Source: Gp6-AA40 sp032156805 (GTDB lineage: Bacteria > Acidobacteriota > Vicinamibacteria > Vicinamibacterales > UBA2999). Taken from it: a stretch of DNA of 64,000 bases. Shown here in pieces: positions 37,501 through 45,172 of the stretch. The notes beneath the pieces are model-generated. The model ran no database searches, was not told the DNA's origin, and was given only the letters and a program-made list of their open reading frames with translations. Position numbers and translations under genes: made by a program. Each line of letters opens with the position of its first letter. Positions within the stretch are counted from its first letter, which is position 1. The stretch is from NCBI GenBank assembly GCA_032156805.1, contig JALDXQ010000006.1, positions 1 through 64,000 of the forward strand, in the 5' to 3' direction.

Positions 37501-37794
37501 CTCGCCCCACGAACCAGTCGCGCGTCCGAACTTGACGCGTTGTCTCGTCTGACCCTGTTTACCGACGACCGTGCCAACCCGTTCGAGCTCGCTCGCCATG
37601 CGGGCATTCGACGCGACGATGTCGTTGAAGGTGTCCGCGATCTTGCCCTCGATGCCCGTCCAGTCACCGGGCAGTCGTACGGAGAAGTCCCCATCGCGCA
37701 CGGCCTGGAGCGCGCGAAGCAGTTCGGACAACTCGGCGTGAGAGGGCGTCAGCGCAGACGGAGAGGGGGGAACAGCGCTATCTGTCCGCATCAT
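31519..37794 (-). CDS. Giant soluble poly-HAMP hybrid histidine kinase
   Basis: The protein has 2091 residues and no membrane helix. Residues 25-1190 are a continuous array of HAMP-like modules. Eleven near-identical 92-residue units each contain an EVTRVAREVG / GTWKDLTDxVN module and a GDLSRKITV / NTMVDQL module, and two or three more divergent modules lead in, about 25 in all. A GAF domain (about 1200-1340) follows, then a Gln-rich coiled coil (1340-1410), HisKA (His near 1423 in NMSHELRTPLNS), ATPase (1530-1660) and three receivers (from about 1703, 1826 and 1971). The receiver acceptor sites are SLDLFLPDM, VLDLRLPDM and LMDIMMPEM. The layout recalls the fungal group III (Nik1/Os-1) kinases, where the poly-HAMP stack senses osmotic stress, but with about twice the modules. 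The downstream kinase is probably cotranscribed. Confidence 0.9.
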   Translation of the reverse strand: MMRTDSAVPPSPSALTPSHAELSELLRALQAVRDGDFSVRLPGDWTGIEGKIADTFNDIVASNARMASELERVGTVVGKQGQTRQRVKFGRATGSWGEMETSVNTLIDDLLWPTTEVTRALAAVAKGDLLQTVRLDVDGRPLEGEFLRSATIVNTMIEQLGIFTSEVTRVAREVGTDGKLGGQAQVRDVSGVWKDLTDSVNSMASNLTAQVRNISEVTIAVASGDLSRKITVDVRGEILQLKEAINTMVDQLRSFASEVTRVAQEVGTEGRLGGQAVVPGVAGTWKDLTDSVNAMARNLTDQVRNIAEVTTAVARGDLSRKITVDVRGEILELKNTINTMVDQLNAFAGEVTRVAREVGTDGKLGGQAQVSGVAGTWKDLTDNVNFMASNLTAQVRNIAEVATAIARGDLSKKITVNVSGEILLLKETINTMVDQLNAFAGEVTRVAREVGTEGRLGGQANVLGVAGTWKDLTDSVNSMANNLTAQVRNIAEVATAIAGGDLSKKITVDVSGEVLQLKQTLNTMVDQLNAFAGEVTRVAREVGTEGKLGGQAQVPGVAGTWKDLTDNVNLLAANLTTQVRNIAEVTTAVARGDLSRKITVDVKGEILELKNTLNTMVDQLNAFAAEVTRVAREVGTDGKLGGQAQVSGVAGTWKDLTDSVNAMGGNLTEQWRDVSKVATAIAKGDLSQKITVDVSGEILQIKDTINTMVDQLNAFASEVTRVAREVGSEGRLGGQANVLGVAGTWKDLTDSVNSMANNLTAQVRNIADVATAIARGDLSRKITVDVKGEILELKNTVNTMVDQLNAFAAEVTRVAREVGTEGKLGGQAQVPGVAGTWKDLTDNVNFMASNLTAQVRNINEVAIAIASGDLSKKITVDVRGEILLLKETLNTMVEQLRSFAAEVTRVAREVGTDGRLGGQAVVPGVAGTWKDLTDNVNLLAANLTTQVRNIAEVTTAVARGDLSRKITVDVKGEILELKNTINTMVDQLNAFAAEVTRVAREVGTEGLLGGQAQVPGVAGTWKDLTDNVNVMAANLTEQVRGIVKVVTAVADGDLEQNLTVKAKGEVAALADTINNMTGTLATFADQVTSVAREVGVEGRLGGQANVPGAAGTWKDLTGNVNLLAANLTTQVRAIAEVATAVTKGDLTRSIQVDARGEVAELKDNINTMIDNLRLTTDTNTEQDWLKTNLARFTGMLQGQRDLMTVGQLLLGELVPLINAHQGVIYQMDSESTPTLRILASYADAQERAYPPALRLGEGFVGQCARDKKRILVSDVPRDTVPVGSVFFQALPRNVVVLPVVFEGQIKAVLGLASLNEFSATHLAFLDQLTASIGIVLNSIEATMQTEGLLKQSQQLAGELQAQQKELQQTNEQLAQKAQQLAEQNVEVERKNQEIEQARRALEDKAAELALTSKYKSEFLANMSHELRTPLNSILILGQQLTDNPEGNLSNKQVEFARTIHSAGTDLLNLITDILDLSKIESGTVTVEAEEVFFSNLLDMVGRTFKHEAESRNLGFDVIVEAQLGRSMVTDVKRLQQVLKNLLSNAFKFTSHGGVRLNLTSATGGWSASHPVLSQSGAVVAFEVSDTGIGIPPEKQRIVFEAFQQADASTSRKYGGTGLGLAISRELAGLLGGEIQLRSTPGVGSTFTLYLPLRYAGPTVAGRADADQAAVPADGRARFTVARQPERTVDVVLDDRESIHPGDSTMLIVEDDPHYARILMDLAHDRGLKALVAARGVDALALARQWRPTAVSLDLFLPDMLGWTVLSQLKQDPETRHIPVQIVSLDEDRQHGLARGAFAFITKPTTKEGLAAAVSRLKAYAEPRRKRLLVVEDNAAEQMSIKELLGHDDLDIVTADSGAAALAALTEQPCDCVVLDLRLPDMSGFEVLEQISGDKRLSDVPVVVFTGRELSPEEDAQLHMLARSVVVKGVESPERLLDETALFLHRVVSDLPPEKQKMLDRLHRSDDDLVGKSVLVVDDDVRNIFALSSVLERRGMKVLTASTGSEAASLLERTPGVSIVLMDIMMPEMDGYQTMQKIRENPELRRLPIVALTAKAMKGDREKCFEAGASDYLAKPVNTEQLLSALRMWLHR
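34215..37310. repeat. 276-bp tandem coding repeats of the HAMP array
   Basis: Eleven tandem units of 276 bp (92 codons) with high nucleotide similarity lie inside the giant kinase gene, recognisable by the recurring word GTCCTTCCACGTGCCGGC at 276-bp spacing. Codon phase is kept throughout. Such direct repeats can expand or shrink by recombination and are prone to assembly collapse. Confidence 0.85.
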
Positions 37795-38029
37795 GGAGCT
37801 CCAGCGGTAGTTACGAAAGAAAAAGATGTATCACAGGGTGCGCGGCAGAGTGCAAGAATCGGGCTCAGCCATATCCGCTGAAATGCTTGAGATTTTGATG
37901 GTTCTGGTGTGAGAGGAGCGAGCGCTCCACGCGCGCGCCCACCTTGAGCTTGAAGCTCTTACGTAGGGCTTTGAAACTTTTGCAACGACGTGGGCACCGT
38001 CGTCGATGCTCTGACAACCGCCGACCGCC

Positions 38030-38035
38030 TATAGT
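38030..38035 (+). promoter_or_regulatory. Candidate -10 of the hydrolase gene, leaderless arrangement
   Basis: TATAGT is followed by six bases (GTCGCT) and then the GTG start at 38042. The predicted first transcript base is the start codon. The rest of the 247-bp gap to the giant kinase (37795-38029) shows no gene. Confidence 0.5.
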
Positions 38036-38041
38036 GTCGCT

Positions 38042-39946
38042 GTGAGATCTCTCCGACTCGCGGCTGCCCTGCTCTTGATCGCCCAGGTGGCTGCGGCGGA
38101 AGTGGTCAGAATCGATGTGCGCAGCCGGGCTGATTTCGGGACGCACGAGCGGGTGATCGCGCGCGTCCACTACGCGGTCGATCCGATGCTGCCGGTCAAT
38201 CAGCGCATCGCTGACCTCGCCGCCGTGCCGAGAAACGCCGCCGGCAAGGTCGAATTCGCCGGCGACCTGCTGCTTTTCCTTCCCAGGCGAGCCGACAGCG
38301 CTCGCGGGACCGTATTTCTCGAGATCGTCAACCGCGGACGCGACCAGTCACTGGCCCTGATGAGTGATGCACGCCAGCGCGACCTTGCTCCCGAGAACTG
38401 GAACCTGGGTGATCGGTTTCTGCTCGCCGAGGGATTCACAGTGGCGTTCATCGGATGGCAGTTCGACGTGCGCCCGGGCGAGGGTCTCGCGCTCGAGGCA
38501 CCCACTGCGCCGGTCAGCGGCCTTGTCCGCGCCAGCGCGGTGACGATCAGTCGGAGCGGATCGGGTGGAGCGCTCGGCCTCACCTACTGCGCTGCCAACC
38601 CGTCGCAGCCGGATGCCTTGCTGACGTACCGGTCGGTGATCAACGGCCCGGCAGACGTCGTGCCTCGCGAGAACTGGCAGTTCAGTCCGGACGGCTGCTC
38701 GGTGCGACGGGCTGACGGCTTCGATGCAGGCCTCAACGAAGTGATCTATCGCGCAACCGCATCGCCGGTGGCCGGTCTGGGGCTGGCGGCAGTGCGTGAC
38801 CTGGCGTCGTACCTGAAACACGGCGGCACCGTCACGGCGCTGCGCGAGAACGCCGCGCTCATGCGACGCATCATTGGGTTTGGCTACTCGCAGAGCGGGC
38901 GCTTGCTTCGTGAGTTCGTACGCGATGGCTTCAATGAGGACGAGCGCGGCCGCGCCGCGTTTGACGGGCTGATGATTGCCTCGGCCGGAGCCGGCGGCGG
39001 CAGCTTCAATCATCGCTTCGCCAGCCCTGGACAGGCAGGCAACTCGGTGCTGTCCATCTTTCGACCCGTCGATCTGCCTCCTTTTACCGATGACGGCATC
39101 CTGGCGCGGGCAACGGCGTCTTCGACCGTCCCTCGCATCTTCTACACGTTCTCTTCGACCGAGTACTGGGCTCGCGCGGGATCATTGACGCATACCAACG
39201 AGAGCGGCACCGCGGACGTTCCACTGGCGGCAACGTCGCGACTCTACTTCCTCGCCGGCACGCCGCACGCTTCGGGAGGACTGCCACCTGCCTCGCAGCA
39301 GACGCGCCATGCGCTCAACTTCGCCGATCAACGCTGGGTGCTGCGCGCGCTCCTCGTCGATCTCGACCAGTGGGTGACGCGCAGCACGGCGCCTCCGCCC
39401 TCGCGTTACCCGACCATCGCCCGCCGGCAACTCGTGCCGCGAGAGGCCGTCCGCTTCCCGAAGATTCCGTCTCTTCCCTTTGCCGAATATATGCCGGGCG
39501 TGTGGCGGATGGACTTCGGCGCCGACTACTCTTCGACGAGAGTGATCACGAAGGAGCCGCCCTCTCTCGGCGAGCCGTTCGCGGTCCTCGTCCCCCAGGT
39601 GAACGCAGACGGCAACGATGAGGGCGGTATCGCTCTACCCGAGGTCGCAGTGCCACTTGGCACGCACACTGGATGGAATGTGTCGACGCTGCCACTGAGC
39701 GGGCTGCGTTACCTGGCGGGGCTGGTAGGCGCATTTCAACCGTTCGCGCGCACTCGTGCCGAACGTGAACAATCAGGTGACTCGCGCCCCTCGATTGAGG
39801 AACGATACAAGGACCGCCAGGACTACCTCCAACACGTGAAACGGGCCGCGACCGATCTCGTTCGAGAACGCTTCATGCTGGCAAGCGATGTGGACGCGGC
39901 TGTCATGCAGGCCGAGCAGGCCTGGAACGCGGTCGTGGAGAAGTAG
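38042..39946 (+). CDS. Secreted alpha/beta-hydrolase-domain protein (Abhydrolase_10 type)
   Basis: This 634-residue exported protein has a short signal peptide (LRLAAALLLIAQVAAA). The middle region has the nucleophile elbow GYSQSGR at about residue 283, matching GxSxSG of alpha/beta hydrolases. The C-terminal third has PQVNADGNDEGGI, LGTHTGWN and a final YLAGLVGAFQPFARTRAERE block, which I know from the alpha/beta-hydrolase-domain family PF20091. The substrate is unknown; esters are likely. The GTG start is supported by the signal peptide and by a TATAGT box 6 nt before it. It reads divergently from the giant kinase and converges with the next gene. Confidence 0.8.
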   Translation: MRSLRLAAALLLIAQVAAAEVVRIDVRSRADFGTHERVIARVHYAVDPMLPVNQRIADLAAVPRNAAGKVEFAGDLLLFLPRRADSARGTVFLEIVNRGRDQSLALMSDARQRDLAPENWNLGDRFLLAEGFTVAFIGWQFDVRPGEGLALEAPTAPVSGLVRASAVTISRSGSGGALGLTYCAANPSQPDALLTYRSVINGPADVVPRENWQFSPDGCSVRRADGFDAGLNEVIYRATASPVAGLGLAAVRDLASYLKHGGTVTALRENAALMRRIIGFGYSQSGRLLREFVRDGFNEDERGRAAFDGLMIASAGAGGGSFNHRFASPGQAGNSVLSIFRPVDLPPFTDDGILARATASSTVPRIFYTFSSTEYWARAGSLTHTNESGTADVPLAATSRLYFLAGTPHASGGLPPASQQTRHALNFADQRWVLRALLVDLDQWVTRSTAPPPSRYPTIARRQLVPREAVRFPKIPSLPFAEYMPGVWRMDFGADYSSTRVITKEPPSLGEPFAVLVPQVNADGNDEGGIALPEVAVPLGTHTGWNVSTLPLSGLRYLAGLVGAFQPFARTRAEREQSGDSRPSIEERYKDRQDYLQHVKRAATDLVRERFMLASDVDAAVMQAEQAWNAVVEK

Positions 39947-39953
39947 AGCCCGT

Positions 39954-41012
39954 CTACTTACGCACGCCTTTCAGGTCCCCTTCCACGATGCGGAAGATCG
40001 CGTGATCGACCTGGCCCTTCTCGTCAAGGACGAATTCCATGCGCGAGCCGAAGGTCGAGAAGGTCGTGTTCGACAGTGGAATCATCGGCTGCGGATCCTT
40101 GCCGCCGATGTCGAGCAGTAGCTCGTCCCCTGGCAACGTCACGTTGACGGTCGTGACAACGCTCGGATCCTCGGTTGAATGGAAGTCGTACGCACCGACA
40201 TACCTGGCGAGTACGTCACGCGCCACTTTCACGGCATTCTTCCGGTCGTCGGAGGCCTTGCCGACCATTCGCGCGTGCGACTTCTCGTTCTCGTTGCAGA
40301 CGTATTCGAGCATGTCGGTGTCGGCCGCGAGCTCCACTTTCACGTCAACCGTCACCGGCTTGTTGAACACCTTCGGGTCCTCGAACGTCGCCTTCAGCTC
40401 GATCTTTCCCAGCGACGCGCGACGGTAGCGCTCAACCACGCGCAACGCTTCGGTATGCGGGTGGCCACCGAAATCGAGCCACGTCGTGTCCTTGTAGCCG
40501 ACGGTGTCGACCACGAGCGTGTCGCCTTCCCAGTGGCCAACCGAATAACCCATGAAACTCGGATGAGGATCGACCGGCAGCGCCCTGCCGTCCAGGTAGA
40601 TCTGCCGATAGCTCAGGTTCTCGTAAAGGATCGCGATGACACTCGGACTCTGGATGATTCGAGCCATTCCGGCAATGCCCAGGACGGCGCGAGGCCCTTG
40701 CGGCAGGCACTTGAACGTAGCTGGATCGTCCTTGCCCAGATCCTCCAGACGCTGCTTGTACAACGCATCGGCAGACGACGCGATATCGGCCAGCGCGAGG
40801 TCGGCAAGAAGGTTTCCGCCATAGGCGCCGGGATCGATGCGCCAGAGCCCGGAGAGGTCTGGCTTGCCGTCCGCGGTTCGCGGCGCTGGCGCAGCAAGGT
40901 CCGGCTTGCCATCAGCCGTGCGCGGGATCCCTCGGGTCGGCTCCTTCAGCCACTGCGCCGCGAGCGGCGAACTGAACGCACACACCACGATCAACGCCAC
41001 GAGCTTGTTCAT
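39954..41012 (-). CDS. Exported protein of unknown function with TADGKPDL motif
   Basis: The protein has 352 residues with a signal peptide (LVALIVVCAFSSPLAAQW). A ten-residue phrase PRTADGKPDL occurs twice in tandem just after the signal, the second copy running into SGLWRIDP. The middle block reads GYSVGHWEGDTLVVDTVGY, a signature I recall from many acidobacterial and proteobacterial secreted proteins of unknown role; the C-terminal 90 residues look like a lipocalin-type barrel half. I do not recognise an activity. The start at 41012 follows GAGAGGAACGACG; a longer reading to 41180 would overlap the divergent gene and lacks a signal. Confidence 0.72.
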   Translation of the reverse strand: MNKLVALIVVCAFSSPLAAQWLKEPTRGIPRTADGKPDLAAPAPRTADGKPDLSGLWRIDPGAYGGNLLADLALADIASSADALYKQRLEDLGKDDPATFKCLPQGPRAVLGIAGMARIIQSPSVIAILYENLSYRQIYLDGRALPVDPHPSFMGYSVGHWEGDTLVVDTVGYKDTTWLDFGGHPHTEALRVVERYRRASLGKIELKATFEDPKVFNKPVTVDVKVELAADTDMLEYVCNENEKSHARMVGKASDDRKNAVKVARDVLARYVGAYDFHSTEDPSVVTTVNVTLPGDELLLDIGGKDPQPMIPLSNTTFSTFGSRMEFVLDEKGQVDHAIFRIVEGDLKGVRK

Positions 41013-41077
41013 CGTCGTTCCTCTCAAACGTCGTGATGGCGCCGTATGCCACAATAGCACCACTTTCGATGCCGGCG

Positions 41078-42412
41078 ATGACTCTGCGTCGATCGATCGC
41101 CACATGCCTGGCCGTCGTACTCGTGACGACCGGTACCCTCTCCGCACAGGCACAGGGCACGCGGTGGACAACGCCAGCACCAGCAGAAATCGACGCGATC
41201 TTTCCCGACATCGACGCCCTCTACGTCGACCTCCATCGCACCCCGGAACTGGGCTTTCAAGAGATCCAGACGGCAGCCAAACTGGCCGCGCGTGTCAAAG
41301 CCCTCGGGTTCGACGTCACGACCGGTGTGGGAAAGACCGGGATCGTGGCGGTGCTCAGGAACGGACCTGGGCCCACCGTGATGCTGCGCACCGAGCTCGA
41401 CGCGCTCCCGGTCGAGGAAAAGACCGGACTCCCGTTCGCAAGCACCGTGGTCGTGAAAAACGCGGCCGGACAGTCAACGCCCGTGATGCATGCGTGCGGT
41501 CACGACCTTCATATGGCCGCGTGGGCCGGCACCGCACGGCTCATGGCCGAGAACCGCACTCGCTGGAGTGGAACGCTGATCATGGTCGGCCAGCCCGCCG
41601 AAGAGGGCCTCGGCGGCGCCAGGGCGATGTTGACCGATGGCCTGTTCACGCGGTTCCCGCGGCCTGACTTCGCGTTGTCGTTCCACGACGATGACACGAT
41701 GCCGGCAGGAACGATCGGCTACCACGCTGGTCTGTTTCGCGCGATGTCCGACAGTGTGACGATCACGGTCTACGGTCGCGGCGGCCACGGAGCGATGCCG
41801 CACAATACCGTCGACCCGGTCGTGCTCGCCTCGCGCATCGTCCTCTCGCTGCAGACCATCGTCTCGCGCGAGAACAACCCTGTCGAGCCGATCGTGATCA
41901 CCGTGGGCTCGATCCACGGCGGCACACAGGCCAACATCATCCCCGACGAGGTACGGCTACAACTGTCCGTGCGGACCTATACCGAGGAGGTGCGCACACG
42001 GACGTTCGCGGCAATCCGCCGGATCGCACGGGGTGAGGCCACTGCAGCCGGCGCGCCACGCGAGCCCCAGGTCGAGACGCCCGCGCGCGCCAATCCGCCT
42101 GTCTACAACGATCCCGCCTTGACAACACGGCTGGCGGGTGCGTTGAAGAAGGGGCTCGGTGAATCAGTCGTGGTCGAAATGCCGGCGAAGATGACCTCGG
42201 AGGATTTCTCCGAGTACGGCCTCGCAGGTGTTCCATCCGCACTGCTGCACATCGGTGCCGTGGACCCGTCGAAGCTCGCTGCCGCGCGTCAGAGCGGAAC
42301 TCCCGTCCCTCCGCCGCACTCGCCTGAATGGGCACCCGAACGCGAGCCCACGCTCAAAGGCGCTGTCCGTGCGGAAGTGACCGCGCTGCTCGAATTGCTG
42401 CGAACGCCGTAG
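41078..42412 (+). CDS. Exported M20D amidohydrolase
   Basis: The protein has about 444 residues with a signal peptide (SIATCLAVVLVTTGTLSAQ). It has the M20D (hippurate / IAA-amino-acid hydrolase) motifs: HRTPELGFQE, RTELDALPVEE, the metal-binding HACGHDLHMA near residue 136, GQPAEEGLGGA, and the dimerisation-domain phrase GRGGHGAMPHNTVDPV. It should cleave N-acyl amino acids with a two-metal centre, here outside the cytoplasm. A run MTSEDFSEY carries the second metal-site Glu/Asp region. In-frame starts exist at 41033, 41069 and 41078; I take 41078 because it gives the shortest clean signal peptide. It is divergent from the TADGKPDL protein gene. Confidence 0.88.
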   Translation: MTLRRSIATCLAVVLVTTGTLSAQAQGTRWTTPAPAEIDAIFPDIDALYVDLHRTPELGFQEIQTAAKLAARVKALGFDVTTGVGKTGIVAVLRNGPGPTVMLRTELDALPVEEKTGLPFASTVVVKNAAGQSTPVMHACGHDLHMAAWAGTARLMAENRTRWSGTLIMVGQPAEEGLGGARAMLTDGLFTRFPRPDFALSFHDDDTMPAGTIGYHAGLFRAMSDSVTITVYGRGGHGAMPHNTVDPVVLASRIVLSLQTIVSRENNPVEPIVITVGSIHGGTQANIIPDEVRLQLSVRTYTEEVRTRTFAAIRRIARGEATAAGAPREPQVETPARANPPVYNDPALTTRLAGALKKGLGESVVVEMPAKMTSEDFSEYGLAGVPSALLHIGAVDPSKLAAARQSGTPVPPPHSPEWAPEREPTLKGAVRAEVTALLELLRTP

Positions 42413-42472
42413 GAGCGAAAGGCACAGCTTCCCGACATCCATGCGGCATGATTTATGGTCGTAGGCACCTGA

Positions 42473-43945
42473 GTGTTGCAGTCCGTCCAGAAAAGCCGCC
42501 ACTCGCCCCGACCACGCAGTCGACCGATTGACTGGTCTCGTCGCCCGCCGAGGCACGGTTGGCGCCTGCGCTCGGTCGACGCGCGCTCGCGCAGGCCGAA
42601 AGGCATCCCCACTCTGTGGGTGCGCACGCGACGTCTGCTGTGGTCATGGTGGCCCTGGGCGCTCGTCAGCATGTGGTGTGTCCTCGATGACAGGTTGGGC
42701 TGGGCCTTCGGCGCCGGCGTGGTGGCCCTCCTCGCGTACCTCTCCGCACCCGCGGCTTTGCCACCACGTTATGGTCTCTCGCACGCATTCGACATCGAGT
42801 CCGACGAGTTTCTCGCCACGATCGCCGGCGCGAGCAGCTCTCCCTTTGTCGAGGGCAATGCCGTGGAGCTGCTGAACAACGGCGACGCGTTCTACCCACG
42901 CATGCTCGAAGCGATCGCCGAGGCCCGGGTGTCGATCACAATCGAGGCGTACATCTATTGGGCCGGCGACGTCGGCGTGGAATTCGCGCGCGCGCTTGCC
43001 GGGCGGGCCGAGGCCGGCATCACGGTCAAGATTCTGCTCGATGCGATCGGCTCGTCGAGTATCGGCAAGGAGATTCTTCACACGCTCGAGGACAGTGGCT
43101 GCCAGGTTGCCTGGTACAACCCGATCCACTGGTACACCCTGGGTCGATTCAACAATCGCACCCACCGGAAGTCGCTCATCATCGACGGATCCATCGCTTT
43201 CACGGGAGGAGCCGGCATCGCCGACCACTGGCGGGGCGATGCCCGCGGACCGCACGAGTGGCGTGACATGCAGGTTCGCCTCGAGGGTCCGGCCGTCACT
43301 CCGCTCCAGGCGGGGTTCGCGCACAACTGGCAGCAGACGACCGGTGAACTTCTCAGCGGCGCTGCCTACTATCCGACAATCGAGCCACGGGGACGATTGA
43401 GCGCGCAAACGCTCATGAGTTCGCCCGAGTCGGGCGGCTCGACCGTCCGGGCCATGTACTACCTGTCGATCGTGTGTGCGAGGAAGTCGATCTACATCGC
43501 GAACCCGTACTTCATTCCCGACGCAGTGGCGATTGAAACGTTGCTCGACGCCAAGCGGCGCGGCATCGATGTCCGCATCATGGTCTCGGGTGACCGCAAC
43601 GACAACTGGCTCGCGCGACAGAACAGCGTGCGTCTCTACGGTCCGTTTCTCGAAGCTGGCATCGACATCTTCGAGTACGACCGGACGATGCTGCACCACA
43701 AGACCATGATCGTCGATGGTGTGTGGCTGACAATCGGCACGACCAATTTCGACAACCGCTCCTTTGCCCACAACGAAGAGAGCAACGTGTGCGTCTTCGA
43801 TCGCGGCCTGGGGGAAGAGCTTCATCTGATTTTCCTGGAAGACCAGGCCGTATGCGAGCACATCGAGCTCGGGATCTGGCGACGCCGCGGACTCTGGCAG
43901 CGTGCGCAGGAGTTCGTGGCGTCGTTCTTCGAGGAACAGGCCTAG
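42473..43945 (+). CDS. Cardiolipin synthase-like phospholipase D
   Basis: The protein has 490 residues with two HKD motifs, HRKSLIIDG near 231 and HHKTMIVDG near 408, each followed by the usual G(A/T)xN/D stretch (AFTGGAGIADHW, IGTTNFDNRS). These form the single active site of the phospholipase D fold. A basic N-terminus and two hydrophobic segments (LLWSWWPWALVSMW, WAFGAGVVALLAYLS) anchor it in the inner membrane. It should make cardiolipin from phosphatidylglycerol. The GTG start at 42473 is uncertain because the first 40 residues are Arg-rich and low in order; a later start before the membrane helices is possible. It begins 60 bp behind the amidohydrolase gene. Confidence 0.87.
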   Translation: MLQSVQKSRHSPRPRSRPIDWSRRPPRHGWRLRSVDARSRRPKGIPTLWVRTRRLLWSWWPWALVSMWCVLDDRLGWAFGAGVVALLAYLSAPAALPPRYGLSHAFDIESDEFLATIAGASSSPFVEGNAVELLNNGDAFYPRMLEAIAEARVSITIEAYIYWAGDVGVEFARALAGRAEAGITVKILLDAIGSSSIGKEILHTLEDSGCQVAWYNPIHWYTLGRFNNRTHRKSLIIDGSIAFTGGAGIADHWRGDARGPHEWRDMQVRLEGPAVTPLQAGFAHNWQQTTGELLSGAAYYPTIEPRGRLSAQTLMSSPESGGSTVRAMYYLSIVCARKSIYIANPYFIPDAVAIETLLDAKRRGIDVRIMVSGDRNDNWLARQNSVRLYGPFLEAGIDIFEYDRTMLHHKTMIVDGVWLTIGTTNFDNRSFAHNEESNVCVFDRGLGEELHLIFLEDQAVCEHIELGIWRRRGLWQRAQEFVASFFEEQA

Positions 43946-44101
43946 CAGATGATTGACGCCTTATTTCAATGCTGGTTTCTCGCAGAGATGTCAGGTAAAT
44001 AGCACGTCGTTCTCCAGCTCGAGCGCCCGCCGATTCCCGCACCCCCGCGAAAAACTCCCCACCCTCGCACCCGCGATCGATTCATACTGGTGGACACGTC
44101 G

Positions 44102-44132
44102 CGTCACCACGCAAATAGCCGTGGTACTGACG
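44102..44132. promoter_or_regulatory. Dyad in the leader of the universal stress gene
   Basis: CGTCA-CCACG at the left is matched by CGTGG-TAC-TGACG at the right around CAAATAGC. It lies 40 bp before the ATG of the stress protein. It could be an operator or a 5' UTR hairpin. The rest of the 43946-44171 gap shows nothing clear. Confidence 0.35.
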
Positions 44133-44171
44133 TTGCTCCGCTGGCTGTCGCTGGTGATTGCGAGGCCACCC

Positions 44172-45125
44172 ATGACATTAGCCCTGCTCTCCGTGCTGTG
44201 CCCCGTCGACTTCTCCGAACCGTCGCGATCGGCGCTGGCGTACGCGGCCGCGATTGCCGATCACTTCGGCGCGCGGTTGACGGTGTTGTCGGTGGACGAC
44301 CCGCTGCTGGCCGAGGTCGCCGCCAGCACCGGTCAGATTCCGTCGTTGGCCGATGTCACGCTGCAGGAACTGGAACGCTTCTGCCGGGAGACACTGACGA
44401 ACTACGAGGCGGGATCCAAGAAGGTCGAGTTCCGTGTCACCGTTGGAAAGCCTGCCGTCGGTATCCTGCGTGAGGCGGCGGCGATGCGCGCCGGCCTCAT
44501 CGTCCTCAGTGCCCACGGACGGAGCGGACTTCGAAAGCTGTTCTTCGGTTCGACCACCGAACGAGTGCTTCGGGAGACGACGATACCGGTGCTCGTGACA
44601 CCGGATGCCAAGCCGTCGTCCAAATCGCTGAGCGAGATCGCCAGTCACATCCACCGCATCGTCGTGCCGGTCGATATGACCGACGCCTCGCCCAACCAGC
44701 TCAAGGTCGCGGGCGGGCTGGCCGAAGCGATGTCGGTCCCGCTCATCGTGACGCACGTGCTCGAGCCGATCTTCGTTCCATATCACGTGCGGTTGGCGAT
44801 TCCGGGAGCGGAGGCGGCGCGCCGCGCGGAAGCCGAGGAACAGCTCTCGCTCCTGGCCACGAAAGTCACACCACGCGTTCACGTCGAGCCGATGGTGCTG
44901 ACCGGCGAGCCATCCGAAGAAATCGTCACGCTCGCCAAGGCGCGCCAGGCAGGACTGATTGTCATGGGGTTGCATTCATCGGGCCTGCTCGGCCCGCGGA
45001 TGGGTTCTGTGACGTATCGTGTTCTCTGCCGCATTGAAGCGCTCGTGCTTGCGTTGCCGCCGGAACGCGATACTCAACGTGTGTCGACGATTCAATCGTC
45101 ATCGACACCAGCCTCGGCGCGCTGA
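44172..45125 (+). CDS. Tandem-domain universal stress protein
   Basis: This 317-residue cytoplasmic protein has two UspA domains. The first (about 5-150) has the ATP-binding signature GRSGLRKLFFGSTTERV; the second (about 165-300) has SSGLLGPRMGSVTYRV, a looser match. Both contain the VLSVDDP / VTHVLEP strand after an initial LCPVDFSEPS or IVVPVDMTDAS. Such proteins bind ATP and help survival under stress. The ATG at 44172 is placed right before the first UspA strand; no ribosome site is clear. The stop is 47 bp from the end of the convergent kup gene. Its place beside three potassium-related genes recalls the UspA domain in KdpD itself, also found separately at 54.3 kb. Confidence 0.87.
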   Translation: MTLALLSVLCPVDFSEPSRSALAYAAAIADHFGARLTVLSVDDPLLAEVAASTGQIPSLADVTLQELERFCRETLTNYEAGSKKVEFRVTVGKPAVGILREAAAMRAGLIVLSAHGRSGLRKLFFGSTTERVLRETTIPVLVTPDAKPSSKSLSEIASHIHRIVVPVDMTDASPNQLKVAGGLAEAMSVPLIVTHVLEPIFVPYHVRLAIPGAEAARRAEAEEQLSLLATKVTPRVHVEPMVLTGEPSEEIVTLAKARQAGLIVMGLHSSGLLGPRMGSVTYRVLCRIEALVLALPPERDTQRVSTIQSSSTPASAR

Positions 45126-45172
45126 GCCCGCCCTTACGGTCCCGGCGAGGCCGGACTGAGCGCGCGCAGACA

